This document shows positions 46,297-60,222 of a DNA stretch of 64,000 nucleotides, piece after piece. The notes beneath the pieces were generated by a model that was not told the DNA's origin, made no database searches, and saw only the letters and a program-made list of their open reading frames with translations. Origin of the DNA: Daldinia sp. FL1419. Taxonomy: Eukaryota > Ascomycota > Sordariomycetes > Xylariales > Hypoxylaceae. Each line of letters opens with the position of its first letter. The first letter of the stretch is position 1. The stretch is from assembly GCA_025201765.1 (NCBI GenBank), contig MU623354.1:62001-126000 (forward strand), given 5' to 3'. The translations under genes were made by a program, and so were the position numbers.

Positions 46297-47412
46297 CTAA
46301 ATCATGTATTGTTCGATCCTCTGGCTGATCAGAATATTTTGGGGTAATCGTCTAACCGGTTAGTCGTGAACGGGCATTCCGGTTCTACAAGAGTTGACTG
46401 GGAAATGCCGCTTTCGAACTTGAACAAATGAGGCGGTGTAGATATTAATCCTGGACAAGCCGGCCACTTTTCGTTTGCATCGCGTAACGCAACCAACCGC
46501 TTGGGTCCTGTACGCACGTAGATATTTGGAATCCTAGACTCGCCACGCATTTTTTTCGAATCCTCCATCGCACAATAGATGATCGAGGCATCCGCATTTG
46601 CACGACGATGATTGCTTCTAGAAACACGGGAGGATGAAGTAGCCGTGGCGCAGTAGCTCGTTAAGGGAACGGACTAGAAGGCAAAGAAGCAAGCAAGCAA
46701 GCAAGCAAAGCACGTATCAGCCGCATCCAGCACGTACGTATTGTATGTAGATACATCCATGCATATGCACACATAAAACGAACGGCCGAACTGCAAGAAA
46801 GCAGCGCTCTGACGATCCGTCGCCGGGATCTAGTAGGTTTCACATCCCGCGTCCTTTGCAAGTACCTACCCGATTCCTCACCAGTACCAACACCTTATTC
46901 CCTCGTTCACGATACGGCAGTGATTAGCATGTTTACCTAAGTAGGTTCATTACACATTAGTACATAGGAATATCTAATATCTAGATCGGGAAAAGAAGTC
47001 GAACCAGGTGTGCATAGGAAGAGGTTCCGGAACTCCGTCCGAGTCGCAAATAGACGGAGAACGTGCGTCGCCGATGTATTTCCAATACCTACCTGTGAAT
47101 TTAGATCAGTACTCGGGTACACAGAGAGTACGTGCGGTTTACTTTTTTACACACGCAGCAAAGGATCGAAAAGCCACGTTATTTTCCCGTCTTCCGCATG
47201 CTGGTATTCTAACTGAAACCGTCGTCGTGAACTGATTTGGTTTTTGCCTGCCGCTGTTATTTTGCGATATTATCCTCGTATCGTAAAACGTCGTCGTAGA
47301 AGTCGTCGGAGTAATATCTCTAATAAGTGAAGTCTTAGGCCCGTAGAGGTAAAAAGCTAATAAAGCCGCCGACTCGTCTAGATTAGTACTAGCCCGGTCT
47401 CTCGTCTCCAGT

Positions 47413-47503
47413 TTGGGGGCGGCTATTTTCCTGGCTGCTACGTTCCCGCGTGTCTTTGTGTAATATGAGAATACTATGGTAATGTACTGTTAGCCGCCCC
47501 CAA
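47413..47503. repeat. 13-bp perfect inverted repeat spanning 91 bp
   Basis: TTGGGGGCGGCTA at 47413-47425 is matched by its exact reverse complement TAGCCGCCCCCAA at 47491-47503. The arms could form a hairpin stem, or could be the terminal repeats of a very small element. No target-site duplication is obvious. Confidence 0.85.
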
Positions 47504-49533
47504 GGTGGAACCAACGTCTGTTATCTGGTAAGGCTGAGACTCTGTGTAAGTCCTATTATTCCATCCGCCTCGTAAGGCAAACGGATGGAGTACGAAGTAG
47601 TCATGCTTGACATTTTGATAAATCGAGTACGCAGGGTTCCCCGTTTGCTGACTTCCGACTAACTTGAGCTGCGGAAAGACAGGGGTATCGTTCGACCAAC
47701 CGAGTTCAACCTACACTACACTAGTAACACTCTCACAAGAGAGATTCAATTTAATAAATTCGTGTTACACGGGGAAAATAATATAATATTATATTGGCAG
47801 TTTAAGTGAGTATAGTATAGGTAATCTATAGAAAATTAGCACGAAACATCGAAACATGTTTATGTCGAGTTGCCGATAGGTTTCGAGACTACTTAGGTCT
47901 CGACGCCCCAAACTCCACCAAGTTACAAAATACGATAACTAGATGGAATCCACCGTGTACTAGTAAGGTACAAGTACAACACGCAAGCTGGCGCAGCACC
48001 TAACTAGGTACCTAGAGATAGGGCAATACTTGAGAGAAGTTCCCACACGCTTAGAGTCGTCTCATCTAATAGCATACGAACAACTCACCTAGCATCTGTC
48101 ATATCTGTAAAAACCGAACCTGCCTGAACACGGGCCGTTGTTATTCGAATACGGCAAGGAACTTCTGCTAGCGTCGTACCGCAGGCGGCAGATTCACCGT
48201 CAGACATAACAAGCTAGCGGATCCTCCAGCTTATGCCTAGAAGTTTCACAGTTAGATCGCCGTCGTGCAAAGACGAAACTTGCAGGTTCCTGTCTCCGCC
48301 GTTCCCACTGCCCGTCAGCCTTACAAAGCATCCTTAACTCCTAACTGGCTGGCTTGTCGAGCTAGGGCAGGGTTGCTAACTCTTCGGGGCAGGCGAGGCG
48401 AGGTTTGTTATAATAGACGATAATGCGTACGTCTACATCACCTAATGCTTGCGCCCTAAAAATAGCCCGCGCCGTAGGGCAGAGGAAACACGGTGGGGGT
48501 AGCTAGGATCTGCCGATAGCGGTAACGAGAACGGGTGTCGGAGCCGCCTCGAATCATTGGGAGACACGAACTAACGCACACGTAGAATCGCTATAGGTAC
48601 CTTCGTCGTCGCAGACGGTGAGAACCGAGCAAAAGGCCAGACGGAGCATGCCTAGAGGACTCGGCGGGATTCGCATATCCTCGTTGGGCACTCATCTAGC
48701 GTCCCCAGCGAGGCTTCCTGACGGTCTTCTCGCCCCGTCCGCAGGAATGCCATGTGTTGTTCATTTTTTTCACGACACTCTTGGCGCCATGAAACGGCAC
48801 TCGTTCCCCGCCGGCAGTAGAAGCTCGTCCCTGGCATGAAACTTCGTGATAGGCAGACGCCTCTAGACAAAAAGCAAGAGAGTCTACGGCGTGGTGTCGA
48901 CCTAGCCACCAGCTACGCCGTATCAAACGCATCGCTTATATCACCCTTTCATGGGGTTTAAGGCGCGGGTCGAAGACATGAGACCGGCGATGTACAAGGA
49001 ATACGATAGATCGAATCCCGATGCAAAAACCGAGACTCTCTGTAAGAATCGTAGCATAGAGGCACAGCACGAGTTGTTGGCACCTCTGGGTCCTTTTTGG
49101 GGATTAGCTAATCTCGTTGGCTTTGGTTTATAAACGTCGTCTTCACTTATTAATCATTTCTCCAGTTGCTAAGGGTCATAATAAGACCGAGGTGATGTAA
49201 GCATAAGCCGAACATGGGCTATGACAGTATAGGCTATATGTGTTTCCGGTTATCTTTTCGAGGGCCGGGCCAAACCAACTCAATCGGTCCCGGGCCGGCG
49301 TCTAAGTAAGTTATGGTTGTTCGGCCTTACTCCGTCGCCGGAGACTTAGGAGGGAGGTGTAAGCGGTGGCCGCCACGACTTGCCGCCACGACTTACCGCC
49401 CCCGGATAGGACTTTCTCGCCGGTAGTATTGTGTTACCGGACCATGCAGCCTTTCTGCATCTATCATATGATTTATACGCACCTGGGACGATCACGTTGA
49501 AAATTTCTGCACCGTCGTGGAACACGATAGGTA

Positions 49534-49560
49534 GCCTACTCGAGCCTACTCGAGCCTACT
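49534..49560. repeat. 10-bp tandem repeat, about three copies
   Basis: GCCTACTCGA twice, then GCCTACT. Confidence 0.9.
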
Positions 49561-50510
49561 AAGGCTTAGGTAATTTTCGAAATAAAAGTAAAAGGCTACA
49601 TCCTGCAGTCAGCAAAGCGTGCATGCATACATATATGATCACAAGACATTAACAACGCACTCTCAGGCTCTCAGCCGAACGATCGACGGCGGGTCGAGGC
49701 CCGTAGTCAGCTTCACTCTTGCGCGCCGCCGTGGTGTAGCGTCGTACAATCGTTCCAATAGCATGGAGCTGTGGAGGTCCTACATACTATGTACATACCT
49801 GGTTAGACGTTGTGACAGTCGTGGCAAGCTGTAGGTAACTACTATGATAGGCCCGGCGACACGAGGAGGTGACCTTTGCGAGTGGAACCCGGACGGATAG
49901 ATCCCAGGGCAACGGGATGGGCCATACTATTTTCTTATTACTACGTATTTTCCTTTGCTTGTTTATGGGATTTACGGACCACGATACTCTTTGCTGACTT
50001 TGGGATTCGCGTATTGTACGCCAGCAATTACACTAAAGTGTAGGCTAGTATGTAGTGTATATGTTCTACGGCACCCCAATATTGAGCATGTAAATCAAAC
50101 TTGCAAATCGAGGTCCTATTGGAGCATCCCTTGCTTTCATATCCACTTCCAGAACCATACCGCGGGGCCAATATTCTAATGTGCCACTGGGCTCTCGAGA
50201 TTACGTAGACGTGTGAAAAATACAATGCCCCCACAGCGATTCATGAGGAGTTACTGGAGCGAACATGTACGAATCAGGCTGAGCGAACCGTATGTATGTA
50301 CATAACGTAAGTCTATGCGCTCTGTACATAGTTACGCGGAAATAGATCGTAAACCGGAACTGAGCATCGATACCGCCAGCGGACGATTCACTATATCGGG
50401 GCTAGTCGAGTGGATTTCCCTGGCCAGAGCGTCCAGAGCGTTCGCCCTGGTTCACGACCTGGACCCTTGGAGCAAAGAATCTCTTCTCTGCCTGCCGCGG
50501 TGGAAAACCA

Positions 50511-50537
50511 CAGACCGCGCAGACCGCGCAGACCGCA
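50511..50537. repeat. 9-bp tandem repeat, three copies
   Basis: CAGACCGCG, CAGACCGCG, CAGACCGCA. Confidence 0.9.
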
Positions 50538-53500
50538 AACCATCGTCGCATCGCGAAGCAATCGAAATCCCCACGGGTCCTCGACGCGCGCGATGAAACT
50601 CCTATCTCCTAAAAGTGTGGACTAGAGATAGTTACGCACTCCACTCGTATTAGCGAATAAAGACTTCGAGATCCGGATGGAGCTCGCACTTTTAGGAGAT
50701 AATGCGAGCGCCCCCCGGTTATTGCTTCGGGTATTCCATTATGTATTTATGTAGGTGTAGTAGTTATATGGTATGTTAGGAAGCAGACTACTATGTATGT
50801 ACGTGTGCCAGTACCGTACGATATGCAGGAGCGTATACATACCTAGGTAGGTATCTACATATATAGGAGGTACATGGAAGAACTCCTCTTTTTGCTTCGG
50901 TGGGACGGCTGGACAATCGTTTGCTAGCTAGTCAGCTACTAGTACAATAGGGAAAGTAGTGTAAATGCAGCAGACGAAGCGGAGCACGGTAGTGAATGAC
51001 ATATGCACCTAGTTTGTTTACGGAAGACTTCTTCCAACATGGTGACGCCTTGCATACGACGATCCATAATGAGCTAGGCAAGCCGGGCGCCCGTAGTATA
51101 AGGCCTAGCGTCGAAGCGACAGATCTTGCAGCTGAACAACGCAGTCAGCAAAACCGTTCGCACTCATCCCTTGGTTACTACGAGTAAATAGCCGCTTCCC
51201 TTACCCACAGCACCCGAGGTGGTAAAGTGGCAGATTGGAGAGATTGGAAAGTCCGGGATGAAGTGTGCGCGTGTTGTTAACTTGTTATAAGCAATCGGTC
51301 TCTTGGATAGGCTGACCGGCTGACTGGCTGACCATCACGGCTTCACTTGGAAGAGTAGGGCCGGTACTGTATGCAGGGAGATAACATGGAAGCTCATGCG
51401 AGTGGAGATAGATGATGGAACTGGACGGGATCAGGATTAGGATCTATCCACGCAACGTTTCTAGTTTCCATGGTTGTCATATACCGACGCCTTGGTCAGC
51501 CTTACGAGAGGGAGAAGGTTTTCTTGTAATCTAGGATTCGCTAGCAAGATATCTTCCGGCGAAAAGTAAAAAATAAAAAAAGGGAAAGGAAAAGGCATGG
51601 ATAATCCCAAACCCGTTTTCCATTTTCCCGGCTGGAGTAGCAGCAAAGTTGATCAAGCCTAGCAAATTCACGTTGGGACCGAGTTCTCGGAATCGGAAAA
51701 CAGACCGGCCTGGATACTATGGAGATATTGGTTAGAAACAATTCAAAACCCTCAATTTTCCAGCTAAAGTGGATTAAATGTTGAGCTGTAAAATTTCGTC
51801 CCAAAATCTCCCTACGAGAAATAATTCGATGATTGGCCACGTGCGAGATGTTTGGCCCCGTTAAGTTAACCCAAGCAGGGCCAGAGCAAGTCTCTCTCTC
51901 TCGAGGGGATCTGCATTCGCACGCGGAATCCAGAAAATTAATTAAGGGACAGTAAGCCGGCAAGTTTGAGTATGTCATTGTGCATCTATAGTCGCTTTAT
52001 TGGCGACGGCAGAGATATGTAGGTAGTCTGTAGGTAGTCTTCGGTTGTATACACTAGAAAATTAACTACTTGGGTATATCGAGATTCGAGAACCCTCCTC
52101 GCTGGGAAAACAAAACCAGAGAGGTACGTATCTTTATAGAGTGACCTCAGTTGATCAATATTCTGGAAAATCGGCCCAAGTTTTCTCCCGAGCTTCCTGG
52201 TTAGGAAGGTTAGGAGAGAAGTGGCCCGCGGGAACGGAAGACTCGGTAGCCTATGTCGCACAAGGGACCAAGAGTTAGGTATGTGTGTTAGGTATGTGTG
52301 TTATGTACCTATATGTAAGGTGCGTTGTCATCGCATAAACACATCTTGGAGGGGAAACAGTTGGTTTGTTTGTTTGTTTTTTTTCTCTCTTCCAAGACAC
52401 CAAGACAAGACTGAGTCCGCGGGGCGGTTAGCTAAAGAAGCGCCCATATCACGATAGGTGAAGTTTCTGCAAACTGCTAAGCGACGGTCAAAACTCACTC
52501 TGAAACGTTTCGATATTAAAAGAACCATTACATTCATCCTCCCGTGGCGTTGATAATGTGATGGCTTGGGTCTTGTCCGTTGGCATATGTTCGTTCTTGG
52601 TGCTACTCTAAACGTACACATACCATGTCACCGGCAGTGCGTGATAGGAGCAGAGAAGCCCGGGATAGAGATGAGAAAGAAAGAGAAGAAAAAAAAAAAA
52701 AGAAAAAAAAAAGAGCGTGCCGCTGAAGAAGTGGTATCAGATTTCCGAAAGTGTAAGCTATGGTGAGGATGTGTGATGCTAAAAAGTGATGTGCCCTCCA
52801 ATTAGTCCAAATGATATGGTAACAACGCGCGACGACCCCAGGGGACTGTTCGATAAGGTTTCTTTGCATATGAAAAGGGGTCTAACGAGTACATATTGGA
52901 CATATTGGACATATTAGACGCACAACAACGTGCCATCCGCAGCTGGAAACAATTTACTCCGGCTGATCAATTATAGTAGCCGGCGAATGGGCCGTCACTG
53001 CGGGACGCGTGGGCGATGCTACTGGACATCCAAAACTTATCCATTTACGTCCGGAGGTTCGATAGAAGGGCACCGGGCGCCGGGATTCCTAGGCAAGCCA
53101 GCTGGCTTTCACTTTACTTATTTCGATACTCGTCACCACCTATCGAAGCCCGTAAGGTGACGAGAAGAAAAAAAAAAAAAAAAAGTGATAAAACAGGTGG
53201 CTGTCGGTGGGGTCACTTATACGGTCTTGACACGACTCTCTCGTTCAGCCATCGACGTCAATACCGTTGATAGCGGCTGAGCCTTTCCTACACCGTCTTC
53301 GTCAGGCTCCTTTGAAGCAGCTGAGAACTGATACGTCTCAAAGAGGCGTCCAATTCTGATAAATATGATAACGTTTGATTTGCAACCTTGATCGGGTTTT
53401 CGATATACAAGATGTGATTTATTTCTTCTCATCTCTACCAATGATGATTGAGCCGGGGTGGAAGCGAACGAAAACAGGTGCCATTCGGTCTACAGGTCTC

Positions 53501-53591
53501 TGCGAATCTCCGCGGGCGAGATATCGCACGCACGCGTAGGCTTGCTGCAAGGGGCCATTACGATGCATACTAGAACAAAAGGAAAATGTAA

Positions 53592-53640
53592 AATTTATTT
53601 TTATTTTTTATTTTTTATTTTTTATTTTTTAGTTTTTTAT
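53592..53640. repeat. ATTTTTT low-complexity array
   Basis: Units of TTTTTTA of about 7 bp repeated several times with small changes. Confidence 0.85.
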
Positions 53641-54358
53641 TTATTTGCTTCTTGGTGTCACATATATGGGCCGCCTTATGCATGAGCAAGCAGACTACCT
53701 ACCTAAACAACCTACTAGTTCCGATACCATCTGTCTCTTATTAACATTGCTTCGACAAGACAAATACCCGCAAAGCCTAGGGAGGGGTGCGAGGAATTGG
53801 AACAGGCAAAAAAAAAAAAAACAAAAAAAAAAACGCCTACGGCTTAAAAGGGCTGACGTCCCTGTTTACCGGAAAGAGGAAATGGCACGATGTAGTAAGT
53901 ACTGGATACTGGAGAAGGTTGGCAGCGTCAGTAATGACAAATGAGACTCGTATGTTATCCCGCTGCATCGAAGACCTGTCGGTACTTGAACCGAGATCCA
54001 ATGGATCACTAGGTTGTTGTCGTCGCTGTTGCTGTCCATCTAGAAGAAGAAAAGATATGACAACCGCTCTGCTACTTAGACCTAGGGGACAACGAGTAAC
54101 GAGTAAAACGAAAATGTCTGGACGAAAAAGTGCATGGCATATGCAGCAAGCGACGAATATCGTTGGTCTTCGTCTGGACACAGCCACACAGGCCTGCATA
54201 TCACGCGGTAGGGAACTCGGCAATAAAATAGACCGGGACGTGCATATGGGTCAGCAGCAATAGGAACGAAGAGTTATGTTGAGGTGAGAAGAGGGGTTTT
54301 ACACCAACTACATGGAATAAGAGAAGAGACAGGAAGAAAAGATACAGCCCCTCTTTAT

Positions 54359-54387
54359 CAACAACAACAACAACAACAACAACAACG
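54359..54387. repeat. CAA trinucleotide microsatellite
   Basis: About nine CAA units in a row in noncoding DNA. Confidence 0.9.
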
Positions 54388-55374
54388 CAACTTTTCCGTA
54401 AACGACCGGTTTGCAGGAAACTAGTAATGAGGCCGCAGCCTTGTCGCCTCGTTTTATGGGTTTATGGGTAAGGTACTCCAGCTGAGCTGAGCAGCTCTCC
54501 CACGTAGTAACGTATTTCATGCGTACGTTCGCTATCGTTTGCGCGTGTTTGTCGTTCGGCCCCCAAAAAGATACCTGGCGTAGCCCGACAGCCCGACAGC
54601 CCGAGTCCGGAGGCGGGACGAGATTTCAAGCTCAATATGGATGCAGCCTTGTAAGGTTACTTGCATGTCTTCGGGGCTGCATGACATGCACGCCAAGCTT
54701 AAATACACACTTCACTTACATGCCTAACCTTAGGTAGGTATCTACATACATCCCATGGATTATCTACACGCATATCCACGCATATCCACGCATACATACA
54801 TGTATGCAGTCGTACGGGCCATGTACAAAATACGTACGTACCTCTTAACCCGACCTACCATACCCGGAATACCTGAAATGCCTGAAATACCTAGGTTAGA
54901 TGCTATACCTACCTGCCTCTCGGACGCATTACATATGCAAGTGTGCCATTTCAGTTAGAGTCTATTACGTCTATTACGCATCTATCTAACTCGGTACGAT
55001 ATGTTGCATACACTACCTACCTGGGTACCTACCTATGTCAGGAGGAGGTATCTATAGGAGGTAGGTATGAGGTACGTATGTAGGTATGTATGTGTGTATG
55101 AGAAAGAATAATAAAAAAATTTAAATAAAAATTTAAAAAGGAGAGGGGTTGGGCAGGGGAAATTGTACCCGAGCGAGAGAAACCATTCCGTACACCTCGA
55201 GCTGCCGAGCTACTACGGTATATGCACCCATACGCAGTTACGTCAAATATTTGTTTTATCCTTGGTCGTCCGAGGGTGTCGCCGTAGCACAGACGAATAT
55301 CGCGCCATTGAATCGAATTGAATTCAGAAAGCCGAATCGTAGCTAGCTTGATTTGGTGATGGTTTCCTCAGCTG

Positions 55375-55400
55375 AAAAAAAAAAAAAAAAAAAAAAAAAA
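55375..55400. repeat. A26 homopolymer
   Basis: Twenty-six consecutive A, followed by an A/T-rich segment. Together with flanking genomic DNA it might mark the tail of an old retroposed sequence, but no body is recognised. Confidence 0.9.
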
Positions 55401-58400
55401 CTTAAAAATTTTTAGAATTTCTTATTAGTGTCGTGCTAACCACTGATAATTCTTCTGCTACGATATTCTAAAAGTCAGCTAGGGCTGCTAGGCGTTGGAG
55501 GAGCCTAGGAGGGCTGGCTACGCAACGCGTGGGTGAATGTCAATGCTAAGTTATTAGTTGAACGATTTGGCGCTTCCGGACATGTCAAACCCTAAAGTCT
55601 AGGCGGTTCCTAGGCAGTTCCCAGGCAGTCCCCGGGCCAGTCTAGACTTAGATTGCTCACCGTGGCGTATTAGTGGGTTTCGTGTGTCTAGCCTTAAAGA
55701 TATTCGAGTCGATTCTTACTGAAGGGCACGATCCACTTCTCGTCGACTTGACCGAATTTCTCGGTTTGGCCCCGTACCTGGCGGACAAAATTCCGCGGGA
55801 GTAATTTATCTTTAACTACCTATGCTAAACTAGTAATACTAACTATCCAGTCCCCGTCAACTATGCAAGAGCGGACTCAATATCCGCAACTGTGATGAGT
55901 ACCCAGATCCATAGTAGTCGGTCTAGTTAATTACCACGTACGTGTATACCACGGACCTACCTACACTACATAGTATATATATATATAGGTAGGTAGGTAG
56001 GTATATATTAAATCTTGTAATATATGTAGGCATGGCACTGGTCATACTCCTGGGTTGTATAGTACTTGCTACATATATCTTCAAAATCTTGAGACACGCG
56101 ACATGACTATTTCTTGACCGAACAGAAGTTACAGAACTGACGTAAATCAGGGGTAAGATCTTGTTATAGTTATAGGAAAGTAACGTTGCTTAAGTGGATT
56201 GGAACTTTTTAAGATTATGCTGAGGTTTGACTCAGCACGGTTTCTTGTTAGTTTGAAGCTTTGGCGACGAGTAAGAAATCTCACCACGTCGACGACCAAC
56301 AGCACGTGAGTCTATCATATTCCGTGCATGCGCGGACGTAACGTGCTTAATTCCCATCTTCGTTATGCTGCGTACCTACGTAGGCCTACGTAGGTACTTT
56401 ACGCATGCGAGCATAATTACCAAGTATAAAACCATCGGATTAGAGCATTACCGATATTATGGTTCGGATTTTTAGCTGTCAGTCAGATATGTGCATGTGG
56501 CTATGTATGATGTATTAACTCCCGTTCGCGGGATCCGGCCACGCGGAGAGCATGGACCGGCGGCATGGTTTAGGCCGGAGGTATCCCCCTTAAGGTGTAG
56601 ACTGCCGTGCTAGTCTCGCTGCTCCTCCTATTCCAGGCCTCTAGGCTCTAACCCTAGCTCTAGAAGATGTCATGAAATTTTAACTAAATAAGTATGGTCT
56701 AAATAATCTGGGGGGAAAAAACCCTCCGGAAGACCGCAGATTATAGCACGCTCGTCTGGATACGCTTTACTACATAGGTAGGTAAATAATAGGAGAGGTA
56801 TTAATATTAAAGGTCCGATCTAAGACTACCCAAGAGGTATCCGCTTCTTATTAATCATTGAAAATATGATGCTGTTTAGGTAGGGGTTTTCTCGGTTGGA
56901 ATAGCGCAAGGGGCGGAAGCTACCGGGCGACCGGAGGACCCAAAACCCAGCCAACCGTGCTCGGCCAGTCTCCTAGATCTTGCATTACCAAAGTGGCAAC
57001 GAGATCTTCGGCATTTTGACGTCTTAGCGCCTTAATTGCAGCCATTCGGCCCTACGTAAGAGCGCTCACGAATCATGTTTCAGTCTCGAACGACAAGTGC
57101 CGTTCGGGGCGAATGAAAGTCGCTGCACTGTGACAGTGTGCCTGCGTCCGTCGTGCGCGGCTCGCCTGTCGTCTGCCGACGTGGCACGCGCAACCTTGCA
57201 GAGTTTAGATCCTTATTATCATGCGCCTCATTACCATGTCCGAGTCCAAAGTGTAACTTTATGGCATGGAGCCATCTTGTCAAACCAGGTTGAGAATTCG
57301 AGAGAGACACCAAGCACGTAAGAACTGTAGTCCCGCCGTGAAACCGTCTAATCTCCCCGAATCGAGTATGTCGTTGTTGCTTGTATGTTACTACGTACGT
57401 GCGTACACATACCAAAGCTCTAGAACCTCGGCGAACAATAGATGGGATTGGATAGAGCGGGACTGGTTTGTTTGGGCACCCCCACATAATAAATGTTCTA
57501 TTCAGATGAAGCATGACATGGTATCCTGTTCTTATGGTTTGGGTCTGTCCTTGGTGGGCTTTCCCCGCGGTACCATCATTCACGTTGAAGCAAGCAAGTT
57601 CCCGATCCCCTTTTTTTCGGTTGGATACCTCTGTGGAAGAGGACGCCGAAGGCGACGGAGGGAGTTGGACCAAAAAAATGGACCGGGGGGGCATGCCGAT
57701 TCCCATTAATCGATTTTCGTTGCCCTACCATAAGGGTAACACAGTTTCAACAACATATAGAGCCTTGTAGGGTACAGACGCTTTATCAAGTAACCAGGCG
57801 AGACGCCACGTTGCGCAGCAGATCATCCGAGATCCATTCCCTAGGCGATTTCGTGGCACATTCTCATATTCTTTCTCATATGTATTATCAAGACCCGGTC
57901 GTGAGGTGTTGACGAGCCCTGAAAGCAGGTGTAGGCTAACCCTTTATTAGTGCGATTGTTGTAGAGCCAGAGAGCGCATTAAGTGGGCACCTAGGCGAGG
58001 CCAATTTTCAAGTAGTAGGAAGGAATAGAAGTAATAGGAGTTGAACAGAGCTGAAAGGGCGCCGGCTTAGAATAGGTCTTACCTATTTGTAGACTGTCTT
58101 TTAGTTAGAAGGTAAGCTTTAGGTTTGTATAGCATGATTCCATAGGACGAAGTTGAGATCAATATACCAATACTATGTAATACCAATGCCGAATATGTTA
58201 CGCACAACTACTCTCGAGGGATTCGTGATTCAGCGCCACTCGCACTATGCTAGCCACTCTAATAGTTGCCGTGTCGCACAGGGCATCACTAGATGACCAT
58301 TAGATGACCATTAGATAGCCGAGTATCTCCCTAAAGAATCGGATCTAGCCACGATGGGGCGCTATCTTGCGTGCAAAAGGAGCCAGGTTTCTAGCGATCT

Positions 58401-58793
58401 AGAAAGGTCGCAAAACTGAGACAACGAGATGGCTCGAGTTTCAATTCACGGTATGTCCGGAAACTAGTCCGAGGCGGCTCTTGAGAGACGTTCAAAGAGG
58501 GGGATCGTGAACGCGGGATCGTGAACGCAGGATCAAGCTCGGACCTCAGATCAAGAAAAGATTACCTACTTGGGTAATTACCTAACCTAGGTAGCTTTCC
58601 CTATTTTTAGTTATTTGCATTCGATCCAATTCTTTTGACGTATGTAAGATATCTTGGTACGCAGCTCGTTAGAGAATTAAACGCCGGCATGCATTCATTC
58701 CACGTCGTGAGTCTAAATTAGACGTAAAGTCAAAAAGGTATGAGGGAAAATACGAGCATGCGTTTATGAAATTGGCTGACGGGATTAACGGGA

Positions 58794-58818
58794 CGCGGCG
58801 GCGGCGGCGGCGGCGGCG
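58794..58818. repeat. GGC trinucleotide microsatellite
   Basis: About eight CGG/GGC units in the desert. Confidence 0.9.
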
Positions 58819-59200
58819 TAACATTTGCGAAGGGATATAATGCATGATGTGCTTGAAGCATAGCGCGCTGAAGATTCTAGGAGTGGAGGGCAATGCGAAA
58901 CTATTGCGCCCTCTAGAATAAACGAACCAGTTAGAAGTATCCTCGTTGAGATAATAACCTTGGCAATCGTCGATATCTGGGCTGGAGGCGCTTAATACAC
59001 CAGCTTGGGACATCGAGTCATTGGGGCAATTTTGCAATTTATTAATCATGAGATAGCAGAATATTGTCTCTGAGGGTTGAGGACAACCTATTCTTAGATA
59101 CTCCTACAATATCTCATACGCCCATGTGTACTTGCAGAAATGCTGTGTGCATCGAGAGCCAGTAGAGAGAATATGACGGGCTGAGCTGGCAATGAAATAT

Positions 59201-59230
59201 GTAGGTAGGTAGGTAGGTAGGTAGGTAGGT
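59201..59230. repeat. GTAG tetranucleotide microsatellite
   Basis: Seven and a half GTAG units. The same unit recurs at 55989-56003 and 60998-61029 and in shorter form throughout the window. Confidence 0.95.
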
Positions 59231-59832
59231 ATATGAGCGGTGAAAAGGTGAATTGTGTTACCTTGTTAGATTCCTTGGTGTCCAACGTACTCTCACGATA
59301 TTCTCTCAAGTACGAATATCAACTGGAATACCCAAGGGAATAAAGGTAGGCATTGAATAGATTAACTGCTGCTCCTGAACTTACTACATATGCCATGTAT
59401 CGTTCTGTGTGATGATAATGGTCGATTTGCGACTCGCGCAGTAGCGAGGGGCAAGGAGGGGGGGCTTCTAAACTTAACCATTTCCGTCGAAGCAAGAGTC
59501 TGCGAAGCCAATCATGACACCCGAAAAACTCTCTAGCTTGTCTCAGTTCTTAATGATCCAAGAGGGCTCGTAGGGCTGAAAAAAGGGGACTTTCGCAAGC
59601 TGGGAAATCTACATGTGGTACTATGTACGTAGGCTTAATCATCCGGAGATTCTACTGGAGAACAAAAACCTGATATCATCCAAGTCAAAAACTTATTATA
59701 TCGAAAAGCCACAATCCCGTATGCAATCCCATATCTTCCGGGTAACCAGATACCCGTAACCTAAGGCACCTATGACACGGGTTAACGGACGACTTATTCC
59801 CTAGTTTCCCTTACTACTCTACTGCGTCAAGT

Positions 59833-59855
59833 AAAAAAAAAAAAAAAAAAAAAAA
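59833..59855. repeat. A23 homopolymer
   Basis: Twenty-three consecutive A. Confidence 0.9.
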
Positions 59856-60189
59856 GAACCCCTCTCTGCGCGCCTCCTGCACATGTCGTTGTTATCAACT
59901 CTGCAAGCAGCTCTGTGTGCTACACGTTTAGCTGGTGTACTTTGATTTGCCAACTCGTATTGCGTATGGTTGATGTACTTGGTGTTGGAGAAGAAAAAAC
60001 GCCTCCTGTCAACACTGTTGGAACTGGACCATATTAAAGTCCGGCGGTCTAGAATAAATACTTGAACGGTACAAATCATGTTTGTATAGGTTGTGTGCGC
60101 ATATAAACCATATCCATGTAGTGATAATAATCCACGTTCAATTTCGGGGTTTCTGTCCAAGAGTGGGAGGGCAAGAGTTGCTACGTACA

Positions 60190-60222
60190 TTGCTTTCGTC
60201 TTGCTTTCGTCTTGCTTTCGTC
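60190..60222. repeat. 11-bp tandem repeat, three copies
   Basis: TTGCTTTCGTC three times without mismatch. Confidence 0.95.

Noticed and set aside
46557..46580. TTCGAATCC resembling a tRNA B box
   Set aside because: No matching A box or cloverleaf stems around it.
53787..54263. 158-codon plus-strand frame
   Set aside because: It begins in an A-rich tract (Lys run), overlaps another open frame on the minus strand and has no recognisable feature.
55375..55400. A26 as the tail of a retroposon
   Set aside because: No element body, no target-site duplication seen; recorded only as a homopolymer.
57080..57706. 208-codon minus-strand frame in the desert
   Set aside because: A plus-strand frame of 147 codons overlaps it. 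No domain, start context or splice partner; composition is not gene-like.
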